A stretch of 64,000 bases of DNA, taken from Pseudomonadota bacterium. GTDB taxonomy: Bacteria > Pseudomonadota > Gammaproteobacteria > Steroidobacterales > Steroidobacteraceae. Location of the stretch: contig JADJOO010000009.1 in NCBI GenBank assembly GCA_016713725.1, positions 132,897-196,896 on the forward strand. Direction: 5' to 3'. The translations under genes were made by a program, and so were the position numbers. Below, piece by piece: positions 52,098 through 61,618 of the stretch (its first letter is position 1; each line of letters begins with the position of its first letter). The notes below the pieces were generated by a model. It saw only the letters and a list, made by a program, of their open reading frames with translations. It had not been told where the DNA came from and made no database searches.

Positions 52098-53087
52098 TCA
52101 GTTCATTGCACGCAGCACGCCGGCCACCAGTTCGAAACTGCGCATGCGCGCCGCGTGGTCGAATACGTTGGCCGTCAGCATCAGCTCGTCCGGCCGGTGC
52201 CGCTCGATGAAGGCCTCGATGCCGCGAGCCACCGTCGCTGGTCCGCCGATCACGGCACACGCGAGTGCCCGGTCGACGCCGATGCGTTCCTCCGGCGTGC
52301 TGACCGCATTGATGTCCGCGACCGGTGGCTGCACCAGGCCGGGCCGGCCACGACGCAGGTTGATGAAGCCGAGCTGCTGCGACGTGAACAGGCGTTTCGC
52401 TTCGGCATCGCTGTCGGCCGCGACCACGTTCAGCGCCAGCATCGCGTGCGGCTGCTGCAGGCGAGCCGACGGACGAAACTTCTCGCGATAGATCGCCAGC
52501 GCCTGCTCGAGCATGTCGGGCGCAAAATGCGAAGCAAACGCGTACGGCAAGCCGAGCGCTGCCGCGAGCTGCGCGCCGAACAGGCTCGAACCGAGGATCC
52601 ACACCTCGACGTCGACACCGGCGCCCGGCACCGCGCGAACCTGCTGGCCCGGCTGGACCGGCTCGAAGTACTGCAGCAGCTCCATCACGTCGTTCGGGAA
52701 CTCGTCGGCTCCCTGGTAGTACCGCCGCAACGCGCGGGTGGCTGCCTGGTCGGTGCCCGGCGCGCGACCGAGCCCGAGATCGATGCGTCCCGGGTACAGC
52801 GACGCCAGGGTGCCGAACTGCTCGGCCACCTGCAACGGCGCGTGGTTCGGCAGCATGATGCCGCCGGAACCGACGCGGATCGTGGTGGTGTGGCCGGCGA
52901 CGTGCCCGATCAGCACGGCAGTGGCCGCGCTCGCAATCCCCGGCATGTTGTGGTGTTCCGCCAGCCAGTAGCGCCGGCAACCCAGGCGCTCGCCGAGACG
53001 AGCCAGGTCGATCGTGTTGGCGAAGGCGGTGCGCGCGTCACGGCCTTCGGTCACCGGCACGAGATCCGGGAGGGAGAATGGAATCAT
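52098..53087 (-). CDS. LLM-class flavin-dependent oxidoreductase
   Basis: Luciferase-like (F420/FMN) monooxygenase of the YhbW type, 329 residues from ATG 53087 ([19 protein letters not shown]). Contains [44 protein letters not shown] cut by family blocks, [13 protein letters not shown] and [21 protein letters not shown]. The substrate is not predictable. An upstream Met at 53162 is unlikely. It heads the leftward pair with the SDR, divergent from the nuclease-like gene at 53317. Confidence 0.92.
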   Translation of the reverse strand: MIPFSLPDLVPVTEGRDARTAFANTIDLARLGERLGCRRYWLAEHHNMPGIASAATAVLIGHVAGHTTTIRVGSGGIMLPNHAPLQVAEQFGTLASLYPGRIDLGLGRAPGTDQAATRALRRYYQGADEFPNDVMELLQYFEPVQPGQQVRAVPGAGVDVEVWILGSSLFGAQLAAALGLPYAFASHFAPDMLEQALAIYREKFRPSARLQQPHAMLALNVVAADSDAEAKRLFTSQQLGFINLRRGRPGLVQPPVADINAVSTPEERIGVDRALACAVIGGPATVARGIEAFIERHRPDELMLTANVFDHAARMRSFELVAGVLRAMN

Positions 53088-53316
53088 CCTGGCATCTTGC
53101 CCGGGCGCAGGGAATGCGGCCACTATGTTCGATTGCGCACAGACGTTGCGAGGACCAGACACTAGCGTCAGTTTGGAATCAACCGTCCGCAGCCAGAGCG
53201 CGACCAGCCTGCCACCATGGTGACTTCAGACACGCTGCCCTACGGCTGGGCGAACTTCGATCAGCAGATCGTCAGTTCGATATCTGCGCACCCGGACGGC
53301 ACCGGCGACCCTGGAC

Positions 53317-54300
53317 ATGAGCGGTGGCATGCGTTGCCCGTTGCTGGGCAACGACTCCTGGCTATCGTGGGCGGAGCGCAAGGCCGGCGCGGGACGGAAG
53401 GCTCGCTACGGCACGGTCTGGGTGGGCGAGCCGCCGCTGCGGTTTCACGCGACGCCAACCTACATGCTGCAACGACCGATCGACAACTTCATTGCCGGCA
53501 GGGCGCTCGTGGGTGAGGCGCTGGCCGGACACTGGGACAAGGCCGAGACGTACCGGCTCGGGCAGGAGAAGAGCGAGGACGCACTGGCCTGGAACGTGTT
53601 TCGCTCGCTGCAGGAGGCCGGCGAGCTCTCGACGATGATCCACGCGCTGACTGGAATCAAAGCCGCCACAGGAGAACCCGCGCTCTACCTGTGGGGTCGT
53701 CACATCGACCTGCACGGAACAGGTGCCTGGCAGGCGCTGGCGAACGCGCGCACCGAGGTCGAGCCATGGGGAGGACAAACGGCAGTGCCCGATTGTTGCC
53801 TCCACCTTCCGGGACGGGCGTGGGTCTTCTTCGAGACGAAGTTCGGCGCCCCAACTGCCACGACGAAAAGCGCACAGGCGACGCACGCCTGGTTTGAACG
53901 CTACGGCAAGACCTGCCCGGGAACCTTCAGGCGCAACGCGATCCTGGCCATGCCCCCGGGCCTTTTCCCCGGCCAGCTGCTGCGCAATGTCGCCCTTGCG
54001 CTCCACGTGCGACAGGCGAACGAGGAAGTCATCGTCATTGCACTCGTGCGACAGGCCGATTCATCTTCCGTCGATGTCGTCGCGCACCGGTGCCTGAACG
54101 ACGGTCTTGACGTGAAGATCCGCATGGCGACCTGGGAGCAGATCTATGACGCGCTGCCCCGGCGGCGCCCGCTGGATCGGGTCCGGCATTATTTCGAACA
54201 CAAGAGCTACGGGCTGCGGCCCGTTCTCGATCCGGGGCAAGCGTCCGCGAACCAGTGTTCGTTCGCGTACATACAGCGACGACCCGCACGCGCAGAGTAA
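53317..54300 (+). CDS. Putative PD-(D/E)XK nuclease-like protein
   Basis: 327 residues. A helix with a Glu (QEKSEDALAWNVFRSLQEAG) is followed by a strand pair with PDCCLHLPGRAWVFFETK. The spacing is Asp-X13-Glu-X-Lys, the PD-(D/E)XK active-site pattern. ALYLWGRHIDLHG between them, and a later helix (QATHAWFERYGKT), fit that fold. I remember similar stand-alone hypotheticals but no named family. The ATG at 53317 has only a weak ribosome site; an ATG at 53217 begins a different frame, and a longer start via an indel cannot be excluded. No restriction, phage or defence gene lies beside it. Confidence 0.6.
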   Translation: MSGGMRCPLLGNDSWLSWAERKAGAGRKARYGTVWVGEPPLRFHATPTYMLQRPIDNFIAGRALVGEALAGHWDKAETYRLGQEKSEDALAWNVFRSLQEAGELSTMIHALTGIKAATGEPALYLWGRHIDLHGTGAWQALANARTEVEPWGGQTAVPDCCLHLPGRAWVFFETKFGAPTATTKSAQATHAWFERYGKTCPGTFRRNAILAMPPGLFPGQLLRNVALALHVRQANEEVIVIALVRQADSSSVDVVAHRCLNDGLDVKIRMATWEQIYDALPRRRPLDRVRHYFEHKSYGLRPVLDPGQASANQCSFAYIQRRPARAE

Positions 54301-54360
54301 GCGCACTTGTGCGCACTGCCGGTACTCACGGTGGTCGCCTTTCTCAAGCGGAGTAGTCCA

Positions 54361-54762
54361 GTGAACCGAACCTATAGAACGCCCAGCAGCTTGCGCCGGA
54401 CCGTGGCAGCCAGCCTCGCCTGCGCGCTCCTGATCGCCGCGTGCGCAGCGACGCCGCCGGCGCCGACCGCACAGTTGCAGGCCGCACAGCAGGCCATCGC
54501 GACCGCCGAAAAGATGGACGCCGGCCGTTACGCAGCAGGGGAGCTGGGCGAGGCGCGCACGAAGCTCGCCGCCGCCGATGCCGCCGTGCGAGAGGAGAAG
54601 ATGGAGGGAGCGGCACGCCTGGCCGACGAATCGCGCGTGGCGGCGGAACTCGCCGCCTCGAAGACTGCGACGGTCAAGGCCACGGCGGTGAACGATGAAA
54701 TGAAGCGCAGCACCGGCACCCTGATCGACGAGATGCAGCGCGCCACAGGAGAAACGCAATGA
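54361..54762 (+). CDS. DUF4398-type lipoprotein
   Basis: 133 residues from GTG 54361. A lipoprotein signal with LIAACAATPP is followed by an Ala/Glu-rich helical domain (LQAAQQAIATAEKMDAGRYA, ELGEARTKLAAADAAVREEK) typical of DUF4398 proteins. The domain often precedes or is fused to OmpA-like domains, and here an OmpA-like gene overlaps its end (54759). It is probably anchored in the outer membrane facing the periplasm. Function unknown. Confidence 0.85.
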   Translation: MNRTYRTPSSLRRTVAASLACALLIAACAATPPAPTAQLQAAQQAIATAEKMDAGRYAAGELGEARTKLAAADAAVREEKMEGAARLADESRVAAELAASKTATVKATAVNDEMKRSTGTLIDEMQRATGETQ

Positions 54763-55446
54763 CTTCCACCATCCAAAGGGTGTCCAGCGCCAGGACGCTG
54801 ATCGCGACCGCCGTGGCGGTCGTGTTGCTCGCGGCCTGCGCTGCCGCCCCCGTCGCACCGCAAGGGGCCGCGGAAGCGCGCGCCAAGCTGATACAGCTGC
54901 AGTCCGACCCCAAACTGGCCACCCTCGCGCCGGTGGCGATGAGGAAGCTCGCCTGGAGTCGCGCACGCTCGAAGCCGATACGGCACGCGTCGCGACCGCA
55001 GAAGCGAAGGCGGAGACCGCGGACGCGGAGGCACAGAACGCTGAATTGCAACGGCAGGTCGAGGCACTGCAAGCCAAGGTCACGGAGCGAGGGCTGGTGC
55101 TGACGTTGGGCGACGTCCTGTTCGCAAGCGGTCGGGCCGAATTGAACCCCGGAACGGTGAACAACCTCAACCAGCTCGTCACCTTCCTCGGCAAGTACCC
55201 GAGCCGCACGGTCACGATCGAGGGTCACACGGACAGCGTCGGCGATGACAGCTACAACCAGGGATTGTCGCAACGCCGCGCTTACTCAGTTCGATCGTAC
55301 CTCGTGGGGCACGGCATCGACGCCGCCCGGATAACCGCGATGGGTGCCGGCGAAAGCATGCCGGTGGCAGGCAACGATACGGCGACCGGCCGTCAGCAGA
55401 ATCGCCGCGTCGAGGTCATCAGCAATCCGGCGGTCAGCCGCAGTAG
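54759..55446 (+). CDS. OmpA-domain lipoprotein, frameshifted
   Basis: About 228 residues. A lipoprotein signal (VVLLAACAAAPVAP) and an Ala/Glu-rich helix (LEADTARVATAEAKAETADA) precede a peptidoglycan-binding OmpA/MotB domain (GDVLFASGRAELNPGTVNNL, GHTDSVGDDSYNQGLSQRRA, GAGESMPVAGNDTATGRQQN). The frame moves near 54940. The domain continues one frame over to RRVEV. The stop in that frame is not reached for about 1 kb, but TAG 55444 lies one frame away right after ISNPAG, so I place the end there. It overlaps the DUF4398 gene by four bases, and the two likely form a unit. Confidence 0.78.
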
Positions 55447-55461
55447 CCGCAAAACCGGCGG

Positions 55462-55946
55462 CTACGCCGACGAAGGCGCCACCGCCGGGTCCTCGCGCAC
55501 GAATACCGGGTATCCGCGAGCGCCCAGGTCGGGCCGCCAGGATGACGGTGGCCGAGCTGGGCCGACGAACGCAGGTCGAGCAGGCGTGTCCCAACAGGCG
55601 CAGGCCGAACGGGTTGCGCAGGTCGAAGTGGTCGATGGAACACTTGATGCTGTCCTTGGTCTCGAAAATCCCGCGTCGACCCTGGACGCGTTGCGACGTG
55701 ATCTCGTAGCGCGTCCCGAGGGCCTTCACCCAGTAAAAGACCCAGGCCAGGCCCAGCGTAAGCACCACCGCGACCCACTGCGACGCGCTGTAGATGACCG
55801 CCGGGTGACCCGAGAACACCATCTTCTCGACTTCCGCTCCTTCGCCGCCGCCAGGGCCGCCAGGTCGGTATTGCAGAAGCGGCACTTGATGGCGACCGCC
55901 TTGATGATCTCGCCGCAGACGGACAGGCCTTGGTGTCGTCGCTCAT
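55462..55946 (-). CDS. Zinc-ribbon plus bacterial PH-domain protein, frameshifted
   Basis: About 160 residues. The N terminus reads as a four-cysteine ribbon (CP-CGEIIKAVAIKCRFC) only if a missing G near 55918 is allowed. A PH-like (bPH_2) domain follows: VFSGHPAVIYSASQWVAVVL, GTRYEITSQRVQGRRGIFET, KCSIDHFDLRNPFGLRLLG. The last part (LGARGYPVFVREDPAVAPSS) lies in another frame and ends at 55462. At least three indels are needed. One or two hydrophobic helices suggest a membrane-associated protein. Function unknown. Convergent with the OmpA-like gene. Confidence 0.7.
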
Positions 55947-56008
55947 GCCGAATCCCTGTTGTTCCCCGGAGACGGCAATTATGCGCTCGCGACCGTCGCA
56001 GGACGGTT

Positions 56009-56425
56009 CTAGATCCGGAGGACGCGAAGGAAACCCGACTTCGCGTATCCCAGGACCCGCTCGTCACGTGTTGCAAGCACAAGTCCATGGATGCGCGCGG
56101 TCGCGATCAGGAAACGATCCGCCGGATCCCCTTGCGGCTCGCCCGGGAGCAGCGTGCTTTCGGCGGCAATCGCCGCATCCAGCGGCGCCAGGCGAATTCC
56201 AGATACATCGAGGGCTCGCTCGACCCAGTCCCGCAACGGCACCGCGAGCTGAATCCGCCCGCGGGCCGCGTGCATGCCGATCTCCCACACCGATATCGCC
56301 GAGACAACCAGCCCGTCGCCCTTGCGAGCTTCATCGAGCTTCCTGATGCTCGCCGGACGCAGCCGCTCGGTGACTCCTTCCGCGTACCACAGCCAGACGT
56401 GCGTATCGAGCAGCAGCGAGCTCAT
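56009..56425 (-). CDS. PIN-domain toxin (VapC-like)
   Basis: 138 residues, PIN-fold ribonuclease toxin. LLLDTHVWLW supplies the first acid, SAISVWEIGMHAARGRI the Glu, and GDPADRFLIATARIHG plus LATRDERV the remaining acids. It starts 13 bp after its partner antitoxin gene on the same strand, the normal antitoxin-first order. Target RNA unknown; VapC toxins often cut tRNA or rRNA (family knowledge). Confidence 0.93.
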   Translation of the reverse strand: MSSLLLDTHVWLWYAEGVTERLRPASIRKLDEARKGDGLVVSAISVWEIGMHAARGRIQLAVPLRDWVERALDVSGIRLAPLDAAIAAESTLLPGEPQGDPADRFLIATARIHGLVLATRDERVLGYAKSGFLRVLRI

Positions 56426-56438
56426 TTCTGCAGCGCGC

Positions 56439-56732
56439 TCATTTCTTCAGGCTGGCGCGGCGTGTGCGTGGCTTCTTCCCTGCCTCGGCGTAGAGACGAT
56501 CCTCCACGCCCGACACGGCGCTCCAGGAATCATCGGTCGGCGCGACGATGTCGCGCTTGATCGTCACGGTGTTCTTCATGTAGCCGAACAGCGACTTCGA
56601 CTCCGCCGGCACCGGCACCAGCTGCGCCACCGGCTTGCCGTGCTTCGTGATCACGACCGGCTGGCCGGTCCGCGCCACCTCGTCCATCAGTTTCAGGCAT
56701 TCGGCCTTGAACACCGCCGCCGGGATACTCAT
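56439..56732 (-). CDS. Phd/YefM-type antitoxin
   Basis: 97 residues from ATG 56732, or 101 from ATG 56744. N-terminal Phd/YefM DNA-binding fold (SIPAAVFKAECLKLMDEVAR, GQPVVITKHGKPVAQLVPVP). A C-terminal half with an acidic segment (YMKNTVTIKRDIVAPTDDSW) neutralises the toxin, and a basic tail follows. Phd-type antitoxin with a VapC-type toxin is a known mixed pairing. The operator and -10 at 56748-56771 lie right upstream, so autoregulation is expected. Confidence 0.92.
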   Translation of the reverse strand: MSIPAAVFKAECLKLMDEVARTGQPVVITKHGKPVAQLVPVPAESKSLFGYMKNTVTIKRDIVAPTDDSWSAVSGVEDRLYAEAGKKPRTRRASLKK

Positions 56733-56747
56733 GAGCAGTCCCATTTG

Positions 56748-56771
56748 TGACCACTATTTATGGTCATTATA
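56748..56771 (-). promoter_or_regulatory. Antitoxin operon promoter with inverted-repeat operator
   Basis: TGACCA-CTATTTA-TGGTCA (56748-56766) is a perfect 6-bp inverted repeat. On the minus strand TATAAT (56766-56771) abuts it, so bound antitoxin would cover the start of transcription. The predicted transcript start is near 56759, giving a very short leader. Confidence 0.65.
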
Positions 56772-56900
56772 CGAAGCGCGGCCGCCGCCGCAAGCTGCCC
56801 GGTCATGCGCCTTCCCGGATGCGCCGTGATTGTCGCCATGCCGCGAACACTGGCAAGATCGCGTCCCGGCGCTGTTGCCAGATGCTGCACCCTCCGGCCC

Positions 56901-58206
56901 ATGTCTCGAAGACCCGACATCCTTGACGCCACGGAGCATCTCAGCCGATTCATCGCCCAGGAAGCGTGGGCCATGCTGCGGATCGCGCATCTCGAACTCC
57001 TGTTCGAGCCCATCCTGCAGGAGCGAGGCAGTACGCTCGATGACGTCCTCAGACGCATTACTGCTGCCGGCCACTTCGCTCCACTGATCGCGTTCGTGGA
57101 CGAAGACTTCGTCACGATGCGTGTCGGGCCGGAAGGCGATCGCGCAATCGACGCGTACCTGCGCCGCCGGGGCTGGCAGGAAACCCCGCGGGCACGCGAA
57201 TACCTGCAGGCGATGGGCAAGTCGTCGCCGACGCTCTACGAAGTGCAGGCAGTGAGTCCCGGCGAATGGATCGAGGTTCGCGACCGTCTCGTCGACGAAC
57301 CCCAGACCGTGCGTGTCGACGAACAGTCGGGCAGTCGCTCGCTGCAGCGGTACGACTGCTTCATCGGGCGCGTCGTCCAGGCGCGCGGCGAAAAGATGCT
57401 CGCTGCGGGCACCCTGACATTGACGCGAATCATGGCCGAGCGCGTCGACGCAGCCTTGCGTCGCAACGAGAGCCAGGGCGACGAAACGACGGCAGCCGTC
57501 TGCCTCCGGGAATGGCTGCGCGGATTGCTGGAGGCCGGCGAACGACCCATGCCGACGCTGCAGACGACCGACGGCGAACCCCTGCTGATCAGCCGCACTA
57601 GACTGCCCCTCGCGCGCACCGCCCGCGCAGCGACCGAGGTGGCGCGAAAGCTCGATGCCGCCGCAGACACGGGATGGCGGCGCGATGAACCCGGTGTCCC
57701 GGCGTGGACCTGGTTACGTGAGCCTGCGGGCGTGCCATCCACCGTGCTGGCTCGGGTCCGACTGGAGACAGACACGCTCGTTCTTGAAACCCTGTCGCAC
57801 AAGCGCGCCGAGGCGGCGCTCGCCGCGCTGCAGACGATCCTGGGAAAACTGGTTGGACGTGGCCTGACCGTGCATGAGGACCCTGTCCAGTCATTGGCGC
57901 AGGGTAAGCCCCGCAAACGCAATTCAGGTCCGCCGGAACCCTCCTCCGAGGAAGCGGCAGCCATGGCCAGCGCCATGGCCCAGTTCAAGCAACAGCACTA
58001 TCGCCGGACACTCGATGAAAAGTGCCGATGCTCGGCGATCGCACACCCCGCCAATGCGCACGAACGAAACAAGGGCGCAAGCAACTGGTCCGCTGGCTGA
58101 AGGATCTCGAGAACTCAGAACTCGGCTGGCTTCGCGGCACCGGCGCGTCCCGCCATTCGATTTCGCCTGGATGTGGCAGGAACTGGGCATTGAATCCGAG
58201 CGGTAG
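56901..58206 (+). CDS. Hypothetical protein with a PMLG/FDFAWMW-type C terminus, two frameshifts
   Basis: About 435 residues from ATG 56901 (MSRRPDILDATEHLSRFIAQ). The main part is alpha/beta with no recognised catalytic motif (EVQAVSPGEWIEVRDRLVDE, FIGRVVQARGEKMLAAGTLT, WTWLREPAGVPSTVLARVRL). Near 58022 the frame moves to VPMLGDRTPRQCARTKQGRK. Near 58115 it moves again to FDFAWMWQELGIESE, ending at 58206. I have seen that closing pair of motifs at the ends of other uncharacterised bacterial proteins, resembling antitoxin-type toxin-binding domains, but cannot name the family securely. It is divergent from the Phd/VapC pair. Confidence 0.65.
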
Positions 58207-58245
58207 CCGGACAGAAAGCGCAAGGACCATGGAAGCGCGAACCAG

Positions 58246-59621
58246 TCAGGCTGCATCGCCCCGCTCCACCCGTTTACCCGCCGCACTCCTGAACCGCAAC
58301 GAGTCGATGGTCACGCCATAATCCATGCGTTCGCCACGCCAGCCGGTTGCAGCCGTACTCGCATTGATCTGGATGCCCCGCTCGGCATGCTCGGCCGGCA
58401 GTCGACGCCAATCCGCGAAGGGCCGCGTGTGTCCCGGCGCGCAACCGTACAGCGATTCGCCCCTGGCATTGAAGAATCGCCACGCGCCGTCGTCGCAGCG
58501 CTCCATCTTGAGGCCGCCTTCATGCACCGCGCGATGGTGGAACCGGCACAGCGTGGCCAGGTTCGACAGCCTGGTTGCGCCGCCGTCGGCCCAGTGCTCG
58601 ACGTGGTGCCCGTCCACGTAACGCTTGTGATTGCAGCCCGGAAAAACGCAGCCTTTGTCGCGAGCGGCCAGTGCGCGGCGCAACGCCGGCGGAATACTGC
58701 GGGTCTTGCGACCGACGTCGAGCGGCTCGCCCTGCTCGTCCTCCGTGATCTCGACCTTGCTGCAGTCGCACGAGTGGCGACGCGCGGTTTCCACCGGGAT
58801 TGCAGGGCCATCATCGAGCTCGCAGCGGCCAGCCTCGCCCTTGCGCAGCGTGGCATCGTCGATGTGGATCACGACCTGGTGTCGATCGCCGCCTTTCATT
58901 GCGGCCGCTCCGCGCTGCAGGAGACTTTCGGCCATGACGACGAGTGCATCGGCGCGACGCATGGCAGGTGTCGACGTTTCAGCTGAAACGTGCAGCGAAT
59001 CTTTACAATCATCCGGCAACGGAATCTCCGGCAGTGCCGCCTCGATCGCCTTGAGAAACAGCGCGCCGTTCTCGGCAGTGAGTTGCAGCTTCACGACCAG
59101 CGAACCGTCGTGGTCGTGGAAGTACGTGAGCCGCCGCTGCGAATATTGCCGCGCCTCGCGCGAGAGCTCCTCGACTTCCTGCACGCGCCGGAACTGCCGC
59201 ACCAGCGTCTCGACGTGATGCGTGGTGCCGTTGAGCGCGACGTTGAGCAGCACGTCTTCGATGGCCGGCGTCGCCACGCGGGTGAGCGCCCGCGCCTTCG
59301 AGTAACTCAACTGCCCGTTGGACATCGCCACCGAAATCTTCGGCAGGGACTCGATGGCCCTGGCCACGCGCACCTTCTCGCGCGCCGCCCCGAGATCGAG
59401 CCCGCACTTCCAGCTGAGCCAGTGCGCACACGACTGCGTGGCGCCATCCGACCAGCCGTTGCGGCGGTCGAACTCGGCGATCAGCACCAGCCAGCGGTGA
59501 TTGGCCGCGTTGAGGTGGCCGGCCAACTCGGTGATCTGCGCTTCGAGTTCACGGATCGAGAGACCGCTGTCCGTAGCGTTCGCGCAGGTTCCTGGGTCGC
59601 TTCCTGGGTGTGATCTTCCAT
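58246..59621 (-). CDS. DUF222-HNH endonuclease family protein, SOS-boxed
   Basis: About 457 residues. N-terminal DUF222 helical domain (LSIRELEAQITELAGHLNAA, SNGQLSYSKARALTRVATP, RRLTYFHDHDGSLVVKLQLT). A C-terminal HNH nuclease has CVFPGCNHKRYVDGHHVEHW, NLATLCRFHHRAVHEGG and the expected Cys/His zinc pairs. The first 30 residues (MEDHTQEATQEPA... then ATDSGLSIREL) join across an indel near 59590; ATG 59621. These proteins (13E12/REP-like in mycobacteria) are multicopy and of uncertain role. A near-consensus LexA box ends 11 bp upstream, so it should be DNA-damage inducible. Confidence 0.88.
58973..59021. repeat. 49-bp repeat, copy 1 (inside the DUF222-HNH gene)
   Basis: It shares 45 of 49 bases with 61937-61985, including the perfect 14-bp palindrome GTTTCAGCTGAAAC and the following ATCTTTACAAT. 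Here it encodes the CKDSLHVSAETS stretch linking DUF222 to the HNH part. Confidence 0.85.
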
Positions 59622-59632
59622 GGTCGCACCGA

Positions 59633-59652
59633 TACTGTGTTTATATACAGTA
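59633..59652 (-). promoter_or_regulatory. LexA (SOS) box
   Basis: TACTGTGTTTATATACAGTA matches the enterobacterial LexA consensus (TACTGT-AT-rich-ACAGTA) at 18 of 20 bases, with the CTGT-N8-ACAG core exact. It lies 11 bp before the DUF222-HNH start codon at 59621, covering the expected promoter. It is the only such box I noticed in the window. Confidence 0.85.
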
Positions 59653-59845
59653 TCGTACCAGATCCGCCACCTTTCTCAAGCGAATTTTCGACGAAAACAC
59701 CGGGAAACATAGATGAATTCGCGCACCAGAACGCGCCTGCATGGCCCCGGTCGGGGTGCCCATTGCGGCACGAACTACGGCATCCGCTGGCTCCTTCGCA
59801 TCGTCAACGACAACACCGCCGCCGGATTCGCCAAAGACCCGGTCC

Positions 59846-60460
59846 TCAAGACCTGGCGTACCAGGACCGCACGCCGGAGTGGTCGCGCACAGCGTCATGC
59901 ACACCGATCAGCCTGGGGTATCCGGCGAAGATCGTCGCAGGAATGTGATCGACGTTGCCGCCGCTGAACCATCGCACCGCCATGTGGATCTTGAGGTCCA
60001 CGACGACAGGATCCTGTCACCGGCGAAGAACGGCCCGCCAGCGATGTTTATCTCCGCCGCCCTGGCCCACGCGGGCAGGTACCCGGCAACGAGTGCCTCG
60101 CGAGCAGCTTTTCCTCAGCGTCGCCCATGCGGATCGTGGGCGAGACATGCGCGCGCAGGTCCTCCACGTGCTGCATCATCCCTTCGTGGCGGGCCGCCTC
60201 GAGTCGTCGGCCGGGTGCAATCCGTGGCGACGCCCGATCAGCACCAGGATCGCATTGGCGTGCGCGATCGCGGGGCTGCCAGGCAACTCCAGTACCGGCA
60301 GGCTGCCGTAGGGCATGCGTTCCTTCCATGGCCGGCCAGTCGGCGGGCTTGATGCGCACATCTTCGAAGTCGATGCCCGCAAGATGCAAGGCGAGGCGAC
60401 ACTCTTCCCGCGACTCACGGGGCATCGAAGTAAATCAGCCTGGGCTTGCTCGATGCAGCG
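59846..60460 (-). CDS. Glutathione S-transferase-like protein, many frameshifts
   Basis: About 200 residues of a GST with an N-terminal thioredoxin fold ([49 protein letters not shown]). The helical C-terminal domain has [40 protein letters not shown] and VRSWYARS, ending at 59846. The pieces are spread over all three frames, so at least four indels are needed. No clear start codon is seen near 60460, and the N-terminal codons run on in frame from the CFI-box gene. Either error-laden or a decaying gene. The 59653-59845 spacer holds nothing I can call. Confidence 0.6.
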
Positions 60461-61618
60461 ACCCTCGCGTGTCGATTGATTGCGAGCAGCAACGTAGCCG
60501 CGAGCGCGACGAATATCAACGCACGGAATGGGAATGCGATCGCCAGGACGAGCGGCGTCAACAGCATCCGCACGAGGAACTGCAGCCATGCGTGCTCGGC
60601 GATCACGGCCGCAAGCGGCGGCGAGTGACGGTAGTAGAACCCGATGAACGCGCGCCCGAGCGCGGTGCGTTGCAGGTAACGGTCGCGGAACTCCCGCAGC
60701 GCCGTGACGTGGGGCTCGAGCGGCGAGCCATAGGCGGCCGTGGCGATGAAGCACTTCACGGTCGCGCCGCTACCGGGTCCCAGGTCTGAACAATCGGTGA
60801 ACGGCGGGATGTCACTCGTCGCAGTGGCCTGGTTGTTCGTCGTCAGGTAGTCGGTATCGCTGCTCGAAGTCGCGAACGCAGACGTCGCCGTCCGCTGTTG
60901 CGTGTTCCTGAAGTCGTCGGAGATCAAGTGCAACGCGACTTGCGTCCCGGCGGCGACGGACGGCAACGAGCAGCGCGTGGCAGTGCAGCCGGCATTGTCG
61001 AAACGGAGACCCGGGATCGACGTCGGCGCCTGGGTCAGGTCGACGTACACGTTGCTGGCGTCATCCGGGCCCCGGTTCGACACGTACACGAACGCGTCGA
61101 GGTGGCGGGATACAGTGCAGGGAAGTACAAAGGTGCCGTTGGCGCTTAGACCTAAGTCGACACAGCGATCGGCCGCGGTTCGCTTCACGGCCGCGACCGC
61201 GCGATTGTTCGAAGTTTGCGTATCGAGCGCGAGGTTGCTGACCGCCACATTGACGCTGCACGGCGGCTGGGTCGCCGCCGAGACGATGGCGGGAATGACC
61301 AGTGTTGGCGTTGGCACCCGCAGCCAGCGTGCCGATGGACCAGATTCCGGTCGCAGCGTCGTACGTCCCGGTGCTCGGAAATGCGGCCATCCCCGCCGGA
61401 ATTGTCAGCTCCGCCGGCAGCTGGTCCGTGACCTGCACGCCACTCGCGGCGTCCGTTCCAATGTTGCTGGCGGTGATCGTGAACTGGACTGGCTGCCCGG
61501 CCGTCGGTACGGCGGTATCAACGGTCATCTGCAGTGCAACGTCCGGCGCAGCGCAGAGCCGCAGGGGAACCAGTGCGAGGACCGCGGCCACGGTGAGCAG
61601 CGAGGCGGACTTCACCAT
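60415..61618 (-). CDS. DUF11/CFI-box-CTERM surface protein, one frameshift
   Basis: About 400 residues. Signal peptide ([20 protein letters not shown]...). Tandem DUF11-like beta domains ([39 protein letters not shown]; later [19 protein letters not shown]). A C-terminal [20 protein letters not shown] starts the CFI-box-CTERM segment, a sorting-type tail with hydrophobic helices ([20 protein letters not shown]). The frame moves near 61310 (LAAGANA then [11 protein letters not shown]). The true C terminus is uncertain because the last codons run into the GST-like gene. Its start overlaps the antitoxin-like gene by 7 bp. Likely cell-surface or secreted. Confidence 0.75.

Noticed and set aside
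53217..53516. Earlier start or separate gene at 53217
   Set aside because: It begins [11 protein letters not shown] in another frame without a ribosome site and joins the nuclease-like gene only if an indel is assumed; evidence is too thin.
59713..60352. Plus-strand open frames across 59713-60352
   Set aside because: The minus strand reads as GST-like sequence piecewise through the same bases, so these are reverse-strand shadows.
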